Shown: piece after piece, positions 42,756 to 54,428 of the stretch
Numbering within the stretch: position 1 is the first letter of the stretch
Layout: every line of letters begins with the position of its first letter
Assembly (NCBI RefSeq): GCF_010365305.1
Contig: NZ_CP048279.1
Location: forward strand, 1,426,001 to 1,490,000
Origin: Staphylococcus sp. MI 10-1553
GTDB taxonomy: Bacteria; Bacillota; Bacilli; Staphylococcales; Staphylococcaceae
DNA length: 64,000 nt
Direction: 5' to 3'
Notes under the pieces: generated by a model
The model's input: the letters and a program-made list of their open reading frames with translations, nothing else
Databases searched by the model: none
Told to the model about the DNA's origin: nothing
Position numbers and translations under genes: made by a program

Positions 42756-43558
42756 AAAATATAGGACAAGAACTATATAGTTTTTGTCCTATATTTTATA
42801 ATCAGAGATTTTATGACGAAAACAATGGTCAGCTTGTTAGTATAAGTAAACACAATGAAATATGGAAAATAAAAAAAGGCTCAGATTATTACATTTTAAA
42901 GAAAGCAATAAATAATAATAATATTATAATAAATAACAATAAATTGATAGAAGAGGGGAGAAAATTAAAGAGATTAAGACATGAGAATATAATTAAATGT
43001 CATAAAATATATAATTATTCTGATGTGTACTTATTATTAGAATATATAGAGGGAAATACGCTAGAACATATACTTAAATCCAGGAGACTGAATATATCAT
43101 TTATATATAAGATAACAGTAGAATTGTTAACTGCAGTGAATTATTTGCATGAAAAAAATATAATTCATAATGATTTGAATCCAAGCAATCTTATATTCTC
43201 ACATAAAGAAAATAAGATTGTAGTAATTGACTTAGGAATTGCTACGTATGCCAGTTCTCGAAAAAATCAGATGGGGGCGGAGCAGTTCTCTGCGCCTGAG
43301 CAGTTATTAAAACAAAAGACAACTTTTAAAACTGATGTTTGGGCCATAGGTTGTATATTATTCTATTGTATCGAAGGCCATAGACCGTTTAGAAGAAAGT
43401 ATGAGCAGTTTTATAAGGATAAGCCAGTAATTTTAAAATGTATTCCTAAGTCTTTTAAAACACTCATATTATCAATGTTAGAAAAAGATCCTCACAAACG
43501 ACCAACTATTCCTGAAAGCATGGAGGAAATAAACAAGTTAAAAGAATTTTATAAATGA
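42722..43558 (+). CDS. stand-alone Ser/Thr protein kinase-fold enzyme
   Basis: A 278-residue kinase with all catalytic residues: Lys60 (YYILKK), an alpha-C Glu near 78, H149-N150-D151 with Asn156 (HNDLNPSN), D170-L171-G172 in place of DFG, and A191-P192-E193. HRD Arg is replaced by Asn and the glycine loop is weak. It has no membrane, PASTA or LanC domain. The first 34 bases overlap the 122-aa gene in another frame, so the two are translationally coupled. It is rich in ATA and AGA codons, unlike the flanking core genes. Confidence 0.85.
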   Translation: MGLRTYIDYRLKNIGQELYSFCPIFYNQRFYDENNGQLVSISKHNEIWKIKKGSDYYILKKAINNNNIIINNNKLIEEGRKLKRLRHENIIKCHKIYNYSDVYLLLEYIEGNTLEHILKSRRLNISFIYKITVELLTAVNYLHEKNIIHNDLNPSNLIFSHKENKIVVIDLGIATYASSRKNQMGAEQFSAPEQLLKQKTTFKTDVWAIGCILFYCIEGHRPFRRKYEQFYKDKPVILKCIPKSFKTLILSMLEKDPHKRPTIPESMEEINKLKEFYK

Positions 43559-44032
43559 TATATCACTATCATTTATAGTTAGTTCAGAGAAATGTAAATT
43601 TTTTAAAGTTTTAATGCATCTGTGGTTATTATAATTTGTATAAGCGATGATACTTTTAAAGTCATTTACTTCTTTGGAAAGTATGTGAAAAGCTTCAACT
43701 ATGTATCCGTTACCAACATGTGCGCTATCTAACCAAAACCCTAATTCGGCTTGTAGTAATGACATGTTAATTTTACGTAAAGTAATGGAGCCAATTAACT
43801 CTTGATTTTCTATTTCGAAAATATAAAATCTATACTCTTTATTTTGGGCAAAAAAATTCTGATATCCAATAATCATTTGTTCAATGTCATTAATACTTTT
43901 TACTTTCTGAACCCATGGTAAAAAAAGATTGAAGTTTAAAAAATTATTGTTAACCAAATCAAATATATCTTTTGCCATATATAAATCTGGAGATCTTAAT
44001 TCAATTCTATCTCCGATAATTAACTTCTTCAT
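43538..44032 (-). CDS. GNAT acetyltransferase, RimJ/RimL type
   Basis: A 164-residue GNAT protein: motif ELIGSITLRKIN, then AELGFWLDSAHVGNGYIVEAF (acetyl-CoA loop slightly degenerate) and CIKTLKNLHFSEL. Close relatives acetylate N-terminal amines of proteins or small molecules and often protect the producer of a toxic peptide. It is transcribed against the cassette, its end overlapping the kinase gene by 21 bases. Strong AAAGGAGGT before the ATG. Confidence 0.85.
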   Translation of the reverse strand: MKKLIIGDRIELRSPDLYMAKDIFDLVNNNFLNFNLFLPWVQKVKSINDIEQMIIGYQNFFAQNKEYRFYIFEIENQELIGSITLRKINMSLLQAELGFWLDSAHVGNGYIVEAFHILSKEVNDFKSIIAYTNYNNHRCIKTLKNLHFSELTINDSDISFIKFF

Positions 44033-44069
44033 AAAAGACCTCCTTTAGTTATATGAAAGGTGAGAATAA

Positions 44070-44519
44070 ATGGAAAATTACAATTCAATTTTACATAAAA
44101 TAGTAGGAGAAAGTAAAGGGAGAATCGACATTACACTCAAGAGATACTGGTTAGTTTTTGGGAATAGAGCTGATATACCTAAAGCAGGAAAAAAGATACA
44201 TGTATCTATTGGTAAAAAAATAGATAGTGATTTTATTATAAATATTAGCTCGATGTTAAATAGACATGGACATGTTTGGAAAATTCCGAATGATATATAT
44301 ATAGCAAAATATTTAATGAGTGATAGTGATAATTATAGAATAAAAGGTAAATTTTTCACAATTTATCCTAGAGATAATAAAGAATTTTTTGAAGTAATAG
44401 GTAGACTATTACTTGTTGATGAAATATTTGATGATTGTATAGATGTAAAAGGTGAGTATAGAATTTTAAATTCTAGGATCTTTTTTAGATATTATGATAA
44501 AGAGGTGGAATCTATATGA
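44070..44519 (+). CDS. stand-alone LanKC/LanL-type phospho-Ser/Thr lyase domain
   Basis: A 149-residue protein resembling the N-terminal region of class III/IV lanthipeptide synthetases: W27 with GNRADIP, KKIHVSIG (K42-I43-H44, the K-x-H of OspF/SpvC-type lyases), GHVWKIPNDIYIAKYL, GKFFTIYP (K94), and YRILNSRIFFRYYD with Arg131, 136 and 140. In those enzymes this part removes phosphate from pSer/pThr to leave dehydroamino acids. Here it is a separate protein. The call is from motif recognition. Confidence 0.68.
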   Translation: MENYNSILHKIVGESKGRIDITLKRYWLVFGNRADIPKAGKKIHVSIGKKIDSDFIINISSMLNRHGHVWKIPNDIYIAKYLMSDSDNYRIKGKFFTIYPRDNKEFFEVIGRLLLVDEIFDDCIDVKGEYRILNSRIFFRYYDKEVESI

Positions 44520-45031
44520 AGTTATCCAATATAGTAGATAAATACAAAGGAGATTGTCCATATCTAATGGAGGCATATAATAAAAATCTGATTGATTACT
44601 TTATAATCGATTTGTTCAATGTTGAAACAAAGAACCAAAGAAATTATATAATTAATGTCATTTCATTTTATACAGATATCCTTATTAAAAGAATTTACCA
44701 TTCAAATTGCGATAAATTTTTGGTTTCTACTGTTATAAGGTTTAATAACATTCAGATTGAAGAAGCTGTATACAGTCAGGCTATTCATTTTAATAAAGTT
44801 CTTTATAAAAAAGCCCCTTTAGTTTATGGGAAAGTTTATTCTAAAAAATTTAATATTTTTATGGTTATTATCAGGCCCTATTTAGGAAAGATAGACAATA
44901 AATTTTTTAGAAATCACCCTGATGTAAAAGAGGGAAAGATTACAAACTTATCTTTTAAAAATGTAAAAACTCTTTTAAAATATGACAAAAATAGAAGTAT
45001 TGATGGCAATCATGATAAATCAGGTGTATGA
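44516..45031 (+). CDS. unrecognised 171-aa cassette protein
   Basis: Not recognised. It has 171 residues, predicted soluble, mixed alpha/beta, with NIFMVIIRPYLGKID and NHPDVKEGKI as the most distinctive strings. It starts within the lyase stop (ATGA overlap) and ends three bases before the MFS gene, so it is tightly coupled. It could be the third component of a modifying complex, perhaps in place of a cyclase; no zinc-ligand set of a LanC enzyme is seen. Confidence 0.75.
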   Translation: MKLSNIVDKYKGDCPYLMEAYNKNLIDYFIIDLFNVETKNQRNYIINVISFYTDILIKRIYHSNCDKFLVSTVIRFNNIQIEEAVYSQAIHFNKVLYKKAPLVYGKVYSKKFNIFMVIIRPYLGKIDNKFFRNHPDVKEGKITNLSFKNVKTLLKYDKNRSIDGNHDKSGV

Positions 45032-45034
45032 ACG

Positions 45035-46243
45035 ATGAAAATGAATATCATTAAATTTGTGACAAATGACTTTTTAGTAGGATTAGGGAGTAGTATTTTC
45101 AATTTGGCTATTATGTGGTACACGCTAGAAAAAACGGGTTCAGCTTTTCATACGGCGTTGATTGGTTCTTTGTCTCATATCGCTCAAATTAGTGTCGGAT
45201 CATATGCAGGAATTAAAGCTGATCAATTTAATCAACCTATTAGGATGATGAAGTATAGCTTAAGAATAAATAGCTTAGTTTTATTACTGATATGTATCTT
45301 AATAGGAACTTCAGAAATTAATATATTTATATTAATTTTTTTGTTGTTAATAAGAGAAATAGTAATGGTTTTTCAATTTCCAAATCAGAACAAGCTCATA
45401 CCTAAATTAAGTTACTCAAGAGAGAATGTTAAACGTATCCTTAGCTATAGGAGTTTAACTAAAAGTGTATCAATGATGATAGGTTTTTCTATGGCTGGTA
45501 TTTTATTTGCGAAAATCCCCTTTCTATGGCTACTTAGTAGTATCATTATCATATTTCTAATTAGTTCTGTCATTATCAGTCAAATCAATATTTCTCAAAA
45601 TGAAAACTTTAAAGAGACCCATTTGAATAAAAGTACCAATAAGGAACAGTTTTTAATGACGCTTGAAATGATTTTAAGTGATTATTATCTAAAAAGAGTT
45701 TTAATAAGTTCAATATTTTTAAATGTCATTAGTATGGTAGCACCCACATTTATCGTTTATTTTAATCAGTATTTGGAGGCAAACTCTAGTGATTATGGTA
45801 TGTTTCAATTTTTGATAGCTCTAGGGAGTATATTGGCCGCTACATTAGGCATCAAAATGAAAAAGGTAATACCGCCTTATTCTATTTTGCTCAGTTTTTG
45901 GTTAGCTATGAGTATTACATTTATATATATGTATATTAATAGTTCTATCCATTTTGCGATCATGCTTGGCGTGATTATAGGGGTTTGTCTTACACTGCCA
46001 AATATCTTATTTAGCACTTATAAGATTGTGATTATAGAAGACGAATATAGAGGAAGAATATCTGGAATGATTCAATCTATAAGTACGATATTTATCCCAT
46101 TTTCATATTATTTTTCAGCATATGTATCAGACTATTTTGGGGCTAATGTCGTATTTTTAATTGCAGGTTTGATGCAACTATTCATTTTGGCTATGCTCTT
46201 ATTTGATAAGAAGTTAAGAGTGAATTTTAATAAGATGGTGTAA
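45035..46243 (+). CDS. MFS transporter of the modification cassette
   Basis: A 402-residue transporter with about twelve membrane helices, starting IIKFVTNDFLVGLGSSIFNLAIMWY, similar in layout to the macrolide/drug exporters of the MFS DHA family. The third gene of a tight run; the natural role would be export of the modified product or self-protection. Confidence 0.85.
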   Translation: MKMNIIKFVTNDFLVGLGSSIFNLAIMWYTLEKTGSAFHTALIGSLSHIAQISVGSYAGIKADQFNQPIRMMKYSLRINSLVLLLICILIGTSEINIFILIFLLLIREIVMVFQFPNQNKLIPKLSYSRENVKRILSYRSLTKSVSMMIGFSMAGILFAKIPFLWLLSSIIIIFLISSVIISQINISQNENFKETHLNKSTNKEQFLMTLEMILSDYYLKRVLISSIFLNVISMVAPTFIVYFNQYLEANSSDYGMFQFLIALGSILAATLGIKMKKVIPPYSILLSFWLAMSITFIYMYINSSIHFAIMLGVIIGVCLTLPNILFSTYKIVIIEDEYRGRISGMIQSISTIFIPFSYYFSAYVSDYFGANVVFLIAGLMQLFILAMLLFDKKLRVNFNKMV

Positions 46244-46270
46244 TACCTACAACAGGATGGTGCATGTTTT

Positions 46271-48307
46271 ATGTTATTAAACTTTAATGATGAAAAGAAT
46301 TTTTTAAAAGAAACGGTTTCTTTTATTGAAAATGAAATTAAAAGCTTAAACTCGTATCACCTTAATGTAAAAAAGAAGATTATTAATCAACGTAAAAAGA
46401 TGAATGATAATGAAAATTGGATGTTAAATTTTGACAGCGCAAATGCCGTAGATAATGTTCAAGATTTGACGTTTTTAAGGTCAGAAGAATCAAATTATAA
46501 TCATATTGATGAAAAACTGACCATTTATAAAAGGCTGCTAAATCGGCCTTATTTTGGAAAAATCATGCTAGAAGAAGAATCAATATATATTGGCACACAG
46601 ACAATTGTAGACAATGATTACAATATTTTGGTGTGTGATTGGAGAGCGCCAATCGCAAGTCTGTTTTATGAAACTGGAGTTGGTGATTTACAGTATAAAA
46701 GTGAGGATGGGAGGAAGATAAAGGAGTATGTGAAAGGAAGAAGACAATTTAAAATTAAAAATGGGGAGTTATTAAGTTTTGTTGACAGTGACGTATTTAT
46801 TGGAGATTCGGAACTGATTAATTACAAAATAAAGTCTACAGACAGTAAACTAACTAATATTGTTAATACGATTCAACAAGACCAAAATGAAATCATTAGA
46901 TTGCCAATCAATGAGGATGTCTTAGTTTTAGGCCCACCAGGAAGCGGTAAAACAGCGATTGCTATGCAAAGAATAGCTTATCTGCTTTTTAAATATAAAC
47001 ATAAGATCACTCATGATAATTTGATGTTCATTGCACCTAATCGCATATTTAATGATTATGTATCGAATGTCTTACCTGAATTAGGTGAGAAAAATATTCA
47101 AATTGATAGTTTGAAAAGTATGATTGCTAAAATATTGTATTTTAAAAATATGCGTGTGGAATCAAAAGCGAGAATGATTGACCGATTGTACGCGAGCAAA
47201 GAAGATTCAGATGTGTTTTATAAAAAAACGAGTGGTGAATTTTTGGATTTTATGAGAGATGAATTAGCCGAGGATAAATGTGATTTTCACTTTAAAGATG
47301 TCAAAGATGAACAGCACCATATCATAATAAATAGTACGACATTGCAGTCAATGTTTTTGGAGTTAAGAGAAAAACACGACGTCAAGACAACCATTCAAAA
47401 AATTAAAAATAGGTTAGTTAATGCATATAATAAGGAATATCAAAAAATATATAAGACTTTATTTATAAAACTTAATAGCAATGATGCTTATATAGGAGAA
47501 AAATCTGATCTCGATAAGCAAGCTAAAAAAGAAGCATCAAGAATGTTAAAACGAGCTAAGCGTACGATTAATAATTATCAATTTATCGATATACCTAAGA
47601 TGTATCGTGATATATGTCATCATTATCAACTAGATTTCGAATATAAACAGAAAGAAATGTATCAGGAAGATTTTTGGGCACTGGTATGGCTATATACAAA
47701 AATAATAAAAGTATCGAACAATGATTTTAAACATATCCTCATTGATGAAGTACAGGACTATAGCATCATTCAGTTAGATATCATACACCAGTTATTTCCA
47801 GAAGCCCATTTCACTTTTCTGGGCGATATGAATCAAAGCTTTTTAGTTAAGTCTATAATAGATTTTTCAAAAATGACTATAAATACTAAAACTTTAACAA
47901 CATCGTATCGATCTACAAAATCAATTAATCGCTATCTACAGACATTAAAATCAACCGACACAAAAGTTGTAGGAGAAGAAGGAAAGGATGTAGTGGAGGC
48001 GTCTCATGTGAGTACTTCATATATAATCGATATTGTTACGCAGTCTAGCGGTTCAGTAGCTATTGTAGTGCCGTCACAAAAAGAGGCACAAAGTTTATAC
48101 GAAGAATTATCAGATAATATCGAAATTTATTTGATAGAAGAAAATGATACTTTTGTACCCGAAGGAAATGTTTTGATACCTTATTATCTCGTTAAGGGGT
48201 TTGAATATCACACAGTCATATCTTGGGGACATCATCACTATAATCAGAACATAAAATATATAATTGGATCTCGTGCGATTTCTCAACTTTATCTGATAGA
48301 TACTTAG
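46271..48307 (+). CDS. HelD-like RNA polymerase-associated helicase
   Basis: A 678-residue UvrD/Rep-family ATPase of HelD type: N-terminal coiled coil (about 1-100) that can enter the RNAP secondary channel, VCDWRAPIASLFYE, Walker A in LGPPGSGKTAIAMQR, Walker B in LIDEVQDYS, LGDMNQS, TTSYRS and a late LIPYYLVKGFEYH. HelD proteins recycle stalled RNAP, and actinobacterial HelR protects RNAP from rifamycins. Its location behind an exporter suggests target protection, but a general role is equally possible. Confidence 0.82.
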   Translation: MLLNFNDEKNFLKETVSFIENEIKSLNSYHLNVKKKIINQRKKMNDNENWMLNFDSANAVDNVQDLTFLRSEESNYNHIDEKLTIYKRLLNRPYFGKIMLEEESIYIGTQTIVDNDYNILVCDWRAPIASLFYETGVGDLQYKSEDGRKIKEYVKGRRQFKIKNGELLSFVDSDVFIGDSELINYKIKSTDSKLTNIVNTIQQDQNEIIRLPINEDVLVLGPPGSGKTAIAMQRIAYLLFKYKHKITHDNLMFIAPNRIFNDYVSNVLPELGEKNIQIDSLKSMIAKILYFKNMRVESKARMIDRLYASKEDSDVFYKKTSGEFLDFMRDELAEDKCDFHFKDVKDEQHHIIINSTTLQSMFLELREKHDVKTTIQKIKNRLVNAYNKEYQKIYKTLFIKLNSNDAYIGEKSDLDKQAKKEASRMLKRAKRTINNYQFIDIPKMYRDICHHYQLDFEYKQKEMYQEDFWALVWLYTKIIKVSNNDFKHILIDEVQDYSIIQLDIIHQLFPEAHFTFLGDMNQSFLVKSIIDFSKMTINTKTLTTSYRSTKSINRYLQTLKSTDTKVVGEEGKDVVEASHVSTSYIIDIVTQSSGSVAIVVPSQKEAQSLYEELSDNIEIYLIEENDTFVPEGNVLIPYYLVKGFEYHTVISWGHHHYNQNIKYIIGSRAISQLYLIDT

Positions 48308-48904
48308 AAAAAGTATTACGACTTTACACGTCAAGCTACTAATAGTTTTTAACAAATTTACGGAATGTTGTGAATTCGCACAAGGTTTACTATTAACCTG
48401 ATTTGAAAGTAGGTGTTTTAATCTTATATTTTTAGAGCAGTTAATTTGGTTTGTTTCATTAGAAAAATTGAAGTTACTTGAGGTCATGTTTTATGAAGTT
48501 ACTAAGATTTAATGAAAATTTTCGCTTTTTTGGGTTCTAGTACACTTACTGCCGTCGGATCGGTATTATTTAACTTGATTTATATTGAATCTATGTCAAG
48601 AATCCAGACACAGATCCATACCTTTCATAACCCATTCGATTTTTATAAGTTAGGCATATGTTGAAAGAAATGGGTGTTACTATTCGTCTCATGTCAAAGT
48701 ATTTTTGTCCAATAAAGTGATAAAAAGTATGCGTATTGAAGTATGGCAATGGGAGTGTAGCTCGGCTCAATGATATAACTATAAAAAATTAGGGAGATAT
48801 AGATGTATTTATAGGGTGCATAAAGAAGCATGCATGTTGCAAGTGTATTATTTTAGCCATAGACTTAAAGTAGGAATAAATAATAATTTAAGAAGGAATG
48901 AAAT
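48308..48904. other. degenerate spacer with MFS gene fragment
   Basis: No intact gene. At 48493 a frame starts MKLLRFNENFRFFG and is cut by TAG; in the next frame it continues LGSSTLTAVGSVLFNLIYIE, the usual N-terminal helix of MFS exporters. This fits a frameshifted, truncated transporter ending near 48662. The remainder shows scattered stops and no clear signals apart from AAGGAATG before the next gene. Confidence 0.45.
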
Positions 48905-50047
48905 ATGCATAAAGAAGTCCATAGTCAATTACGTTTAACCATTGCGTGGATTACACTCTTTTTAGTAGGAACAGATTTATTTGTGGTGTCCCCATTACTT
49001 CCAAGTATGATCCACGAATTTAATATATCCGCACAACAAGCGAGCTGGATAGTCACATCATTTGCGGTGATTTATGCCGTCATGGCGCCGATATTTGGTG
49101 TTTTAGCAGATCGATGGGGCAAAAAGAAAAATATTGTGGTCGGACTCATCTTATTTTCTTTTGCAAATGCGCTTACGTTTATCGCAAGTTCATATTTAAT
49201 GATGATTTTAAGTCGTATTTGGGCAGGTGGCGCTGCGGCAATGATTACATCTTCTGTTTTTGCGCTTACAGGTGATTTAGCACCTAAAAATAAAAACGGA
49301 TTGTATCTTTCTATAGCTACATCAGGTTTTTTAACAGCGATATGGGTCGGCGCACCGGTGGGTAACTTAATTGGGAACATCACGGACTGGCGAACGGTTT
49401 TTATCATTTTAGCAACAGGTACCTTAGTATTAAGTGCTTTAAATGGTTTCGCTTTTCCAGAGCGTATAAATACACAACAACGTCAACCTTTGCATTTCGA
49501 ACAATTCAAAAGTATGGGCCGTGATGTACTTGTCACGACGTTTTGGGCGTTAGCCGTCTATGGTGTATATACTTTTCTTGGTGAAATTTTCAAAAACGTG
49601 ACGGGTTTATCTAGAGTAATGTCGAGTGTTGCATTTACATTTTATGGCATTGGGGCCCTATTCGGTAGTGTATCTGGAGGATGGCTATCAGATAAACTAG
49701 GCAATGATCGTGTAATCAAAATAGGGATGACGGGTTTAGGACTACTACTCATTGCTGTAGGATTCACTGTGACACATCCCTTACTCTTGTTTCCGCTTCT
49801 CACACTATGGGCTTTCAGTGGCTATTTTATGTTCTCGTCATATCAATCTTTCATCGCTAAGCGAAACGCTGCATTTTCAGGACGGATTATGGCTTGGAAT
49901 CAAACGGCTATGTATGTCGGTATTACATTAGGTTCATGGCTTGGTGGGGGATTAATCGCGTATCATTATATCTTCTTATTATTTGTCTCATGCGCAGCCT
50001 CAGCTTTTATGGGATTAATATGGTATCGCTTCAAAATCATCTCATAA
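48905..50047 (+). CDS. MFS transporter, DHA1 drug/sugar efflux type
   Basis: A 380-residue, 12-helix transporter. LADRWGKKKNIVVG is the loop 2-3 signature, SRIWAGGAAAMITSSVFALTGDLAP helix 4-5, and GAPVGNLIG resembles motif C of antiporters. Nearest in type to chloramphenicol/arabinose exporters. Base use is closer to the core genome than to the cassette before it. Confidence 0.88.
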   Translation: MHKEVHSQLRLTIAWITLFLVGTDLFVVSPLLPSMIHEFNISAQQASWIVTSFAVIYAVMAPIFGVLADRWGKKKNIVVGLILFSFANALTFIASSYLMMILSRIWAGGAAAMITSSVFALTGDLAPKNKNGLYLSIATSGFLTAIWVGAPVGNLIGNITDWRTVFIILATGTLVLSALNGFAFPERINTQQRQPLHFEQFKSMGRDVLVTTFWALAVYGVYTFLGEIFKNVTGLSRVMSSVAFTFYGIGALFGSVSGGWLSDKLGNDRVIKIGMTGLGLLLIAVGFTVTHPLLLFPLLTLWAFSGYFMFSSYQSFIAKRNAAFSGRIMAWNQTAMYVGITLGSWLGGGLIAYHYIFLLFVSCAASAFMGLIWYRFKIIS

Positions 50048-50103
50048 GTATAAAAAGGGATGGAACATTGATTTATAACTCATTGAAATAAACATACTAA
50101 GAT

Positions 50104-50151
50104 TAGCTGTGAAGAGATTTATGACGATAGATTTCTTCACAGCTATTTTTT
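50104..50151 (+). terminator. terminator after the MFS gene
   Basis: TAGCTGTGAAGA (50104-50115) with TCTTCACAGCTA (50134-50145), a perfect 12-bp stem, then TTTTTT. A second inverted repeat, TTGCCAACG (50164-50172) with CGTTGGCAA (50192-50200), may end the convergent LLM gene. Confidence 0.88.
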
Positions 50152-50251
50152 ATATAGGAAAACTTGCCAACGCTTTTAATCAAATACGAAACGTTGGCAA
50201 ATTAAAGTGAGTGCACTAAAAATAAAGTGCTCCTGTTAATATAATGACGTT

Positions 50252-51265
50252 TTATTGTTTTTGGTTACGTTCGTCAATCAATTCTTTAAAGTAACGATAT
50301 GAGCGATGTTGCAATGCGGTGTCATAAATATAGCTGATGACCATCATTTCATCAATCCAACCGTGTTTTTGTAAAAAGGCGTCTAATTGTTGATTGACAG
50401 ATGCTTTATCGCCAATCAGTGAATGCTGTAGACGTGCTTCAGCTATTGCAATTTCTCTCGGTGATAACAGTTGACTCAAATCTTCAGTAGGCGGTTGCAT
50501 TTTATTCATTCTACCTTTTAATATACTTGCAAAGATTTGGGATTGCGTCGTAGCAAGATACTGTGCTTCTTCATCTGAGTCCGCCATAATGACATTTAAA
50601 CAGACGATGACATATGGCGCTTGTAAATATTCGGATGGTTCAAACAGATCTTTATAGATTGCAATGGCTTCTTGCATTTGTTGTGGTGCGAAATGACCTG
50701 CAAAAACGTAAGGCAATCCTTCTCTAGCAGCTAAATGTGCAGAGTCCGTTGAAGAGCCGAGAATATAAATCGGTACGTTTTTGTCAACTGCAGGAATTGC
50801 TTTTACATAGCCTTGTTTCGTATCTGGACCAAAATATTGCAGTAACTGTTGCACTTCATCAGGAAATTGATAAACACCTTGATGTTGATCTCGACGGAGT
50901 GCACTTGCGGTTGCCATGTCTGTACCAGGTGCGCGCCCTAAGCCAAGATCTACACGATCCCCATATAACGTGTTTAACGTACCAAATTGTTCAGCTACAA
51001 CAAGTGGGGCATGATTCGGTAACATAATGCCTCCTGAGCCAATTCTCATTTCGTTCGTATGGTGTAATGCATGTTGGATAAGCAATGCAGTCGCTGAGCT
51101 CACAAGATTTGGTGCGTTGTGATGTTCTGCAATCCATAATCGCTCGTATTGATGCTGTTCTAAATGCTGAGCGAGTGCCACCATTTGTGCGATGGCTTCT
51201 TTTTCATTATTACCTTTTCTAATCGGAACAAGATTTAATGCTGAGTATTTCATTGGATTTGGCAT
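50252..51265 (-). CDS. LLM class flavin-dependent oxidoreductase
   Basis: A 337-residue luciferase-like monooxygenase-fold protein: [36 protein letters not shown] (split here), [13 protein letters not shown] and [14 protein letters not shown] are standard. Most such enzymes use FMNH2; substrate unknown. The start [10 protein letters not shown] is chosen because AAAGGAGTG lies eight bases upstream; an ATG 21 bases earlier overlaps that site. Confidence 0.92.
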   Translation of the reverse strand: MPNPMKYSALNLVPIRKGNNEKEAIAQMVALAQHLEQHQYERLWIAEHHNAPNLVSSATALLIQHALHHTNEMRIGSGGIMLPNHAPLVVAEQFGTLNTLYGDRVDLGLGRAPGTDMATASALRRDQHQGVYQFPDEVQQLLQYFGPDTKQGYVKAIPAVDKNVPIYILGSSTDSAHLAAREGLPYVFAGHFAPQQMQEAIAIYKDLFEPSEYLQAPYVIVCLNVIMADSDEEAQYLATTQSQIFASILKGRMNKMQPPTEDLSQLLSPREIAIAEARLQHSLIGDKASVNQQLDAFLQKHGWIDEMMVISYIYDTALQHRSYRYFKELIDERNQKQ

Positions 51266-51475
51266 CGTTATAACACTCCTTTTCATAGCGATAGTATATC
51301 ATTAGTATCATCATCAACACACAAAAACTGCTTTTTGGCATACATTGAATTATAAAGATGTAAAGATTACAATAGAAATGACTATAAACGTAAAAAACCA
51401 CGCAATCACTGTACTAGAATTTTTAGAAAGCAAGTGCTAAAATAGGAACATTGATTATAAGAAAGGGCTGACGTA

Positions 51476-53736
<2,261 letters not shown>

Positions 53737-53751
53737 GAAAAGGTGATTCAA

Positions 53752-54426
53752 ATGGAACTTGAACAGATTCATCAACTCATTCACCAAGGGCAATTCGAAC
53801 GTGCATTACAAGAAAGTTTTAACAATATAGAAGCACATCCTGATGAAGTAGAAAATTATATCAATTCAGGCGTGTTATTAGCAGAAGCAGGCGAAATTGA
53901 AAAAGCTGAACGATTTTTTCAACGTGCACTGACGATTAAACCGGATAATGGTGTGATTTATTATAATTTGGCGAATGTTTACTTTAATGAAGGCCGTTTT
54001 CAAGAAGCGATCAAATTATACCAAGAAGCTTTATCGCTCCATGTAGACCATAAAGACACACATTATATGTTAGGACTGTCTTTTATTCAGCTCGATGCTA
54101 AGAAGCAAGCCTTGCCTTATTTAATGCGTGCAGCAGAGTTAGACGCTCAATTTGAAGATCTCGAAGTCCAATTTCAATTTGCGTTGCTCATGTGTGAGTT
54201 GGAAATGTTCGACCAAGCGATACCGATTTTGAATCAAATATTAGAACACGATCCACAACATGCAGATGCACAGTATAACTTAACTTTAGCGCTTTATATG
54301 CTAAATGAAAATATCGATGCGGCCATTCAAGGCTTTGAACGTGCAGTACAAATGGACGAACAACATTTACTCAGTCAGCACGCACTTAAAACATTTCGAT
54401 TAATAAAAGCCGAAGAGGAGGCGTAA
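53752..54426 (+). CDS. TPR-repeat protein
   Basis: A 224-residue protein made of about six tetratricopeptide repeats (for example INSGVLLAEAGEIEKAERFF and YYNLANVYFNEGRFQEAI). A protein-interaction scaffold; always found between mnmA and recD2 in staphylococci, but the partner is unknown. The ATG after AAAAGGTG is preferred to the GTG inside it. Confidence 0.9.
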   Translation: MELEQIHQLIHQGQFERALQESFNNIEAHPDEVENYINSGVLLAEAGEIEKAERFFQRALTIKPDNGVIYYNLANVYFNEGRFQEAIKLYQEALSLHVDHKDTHYMLGLSFIQLDAKKQALPYLMRAAELDAQFEDLEVQFQFALLMCELEMFDQAIPILNQILEHDPQHADAQYNLTLALYMLNENIDAAIQGFERAVQMDEQHLLSQHALKTFRLIKAEEEA

Positions 54427-54428
54427 CC

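Noticed and set aside
42722..43558. A PASTA-type Stk1/PknB kinase
   Set aside because: No transmembrane helix or PASTA repeats follow the kinase domain and the neighbours differ from the stp-stk locus.
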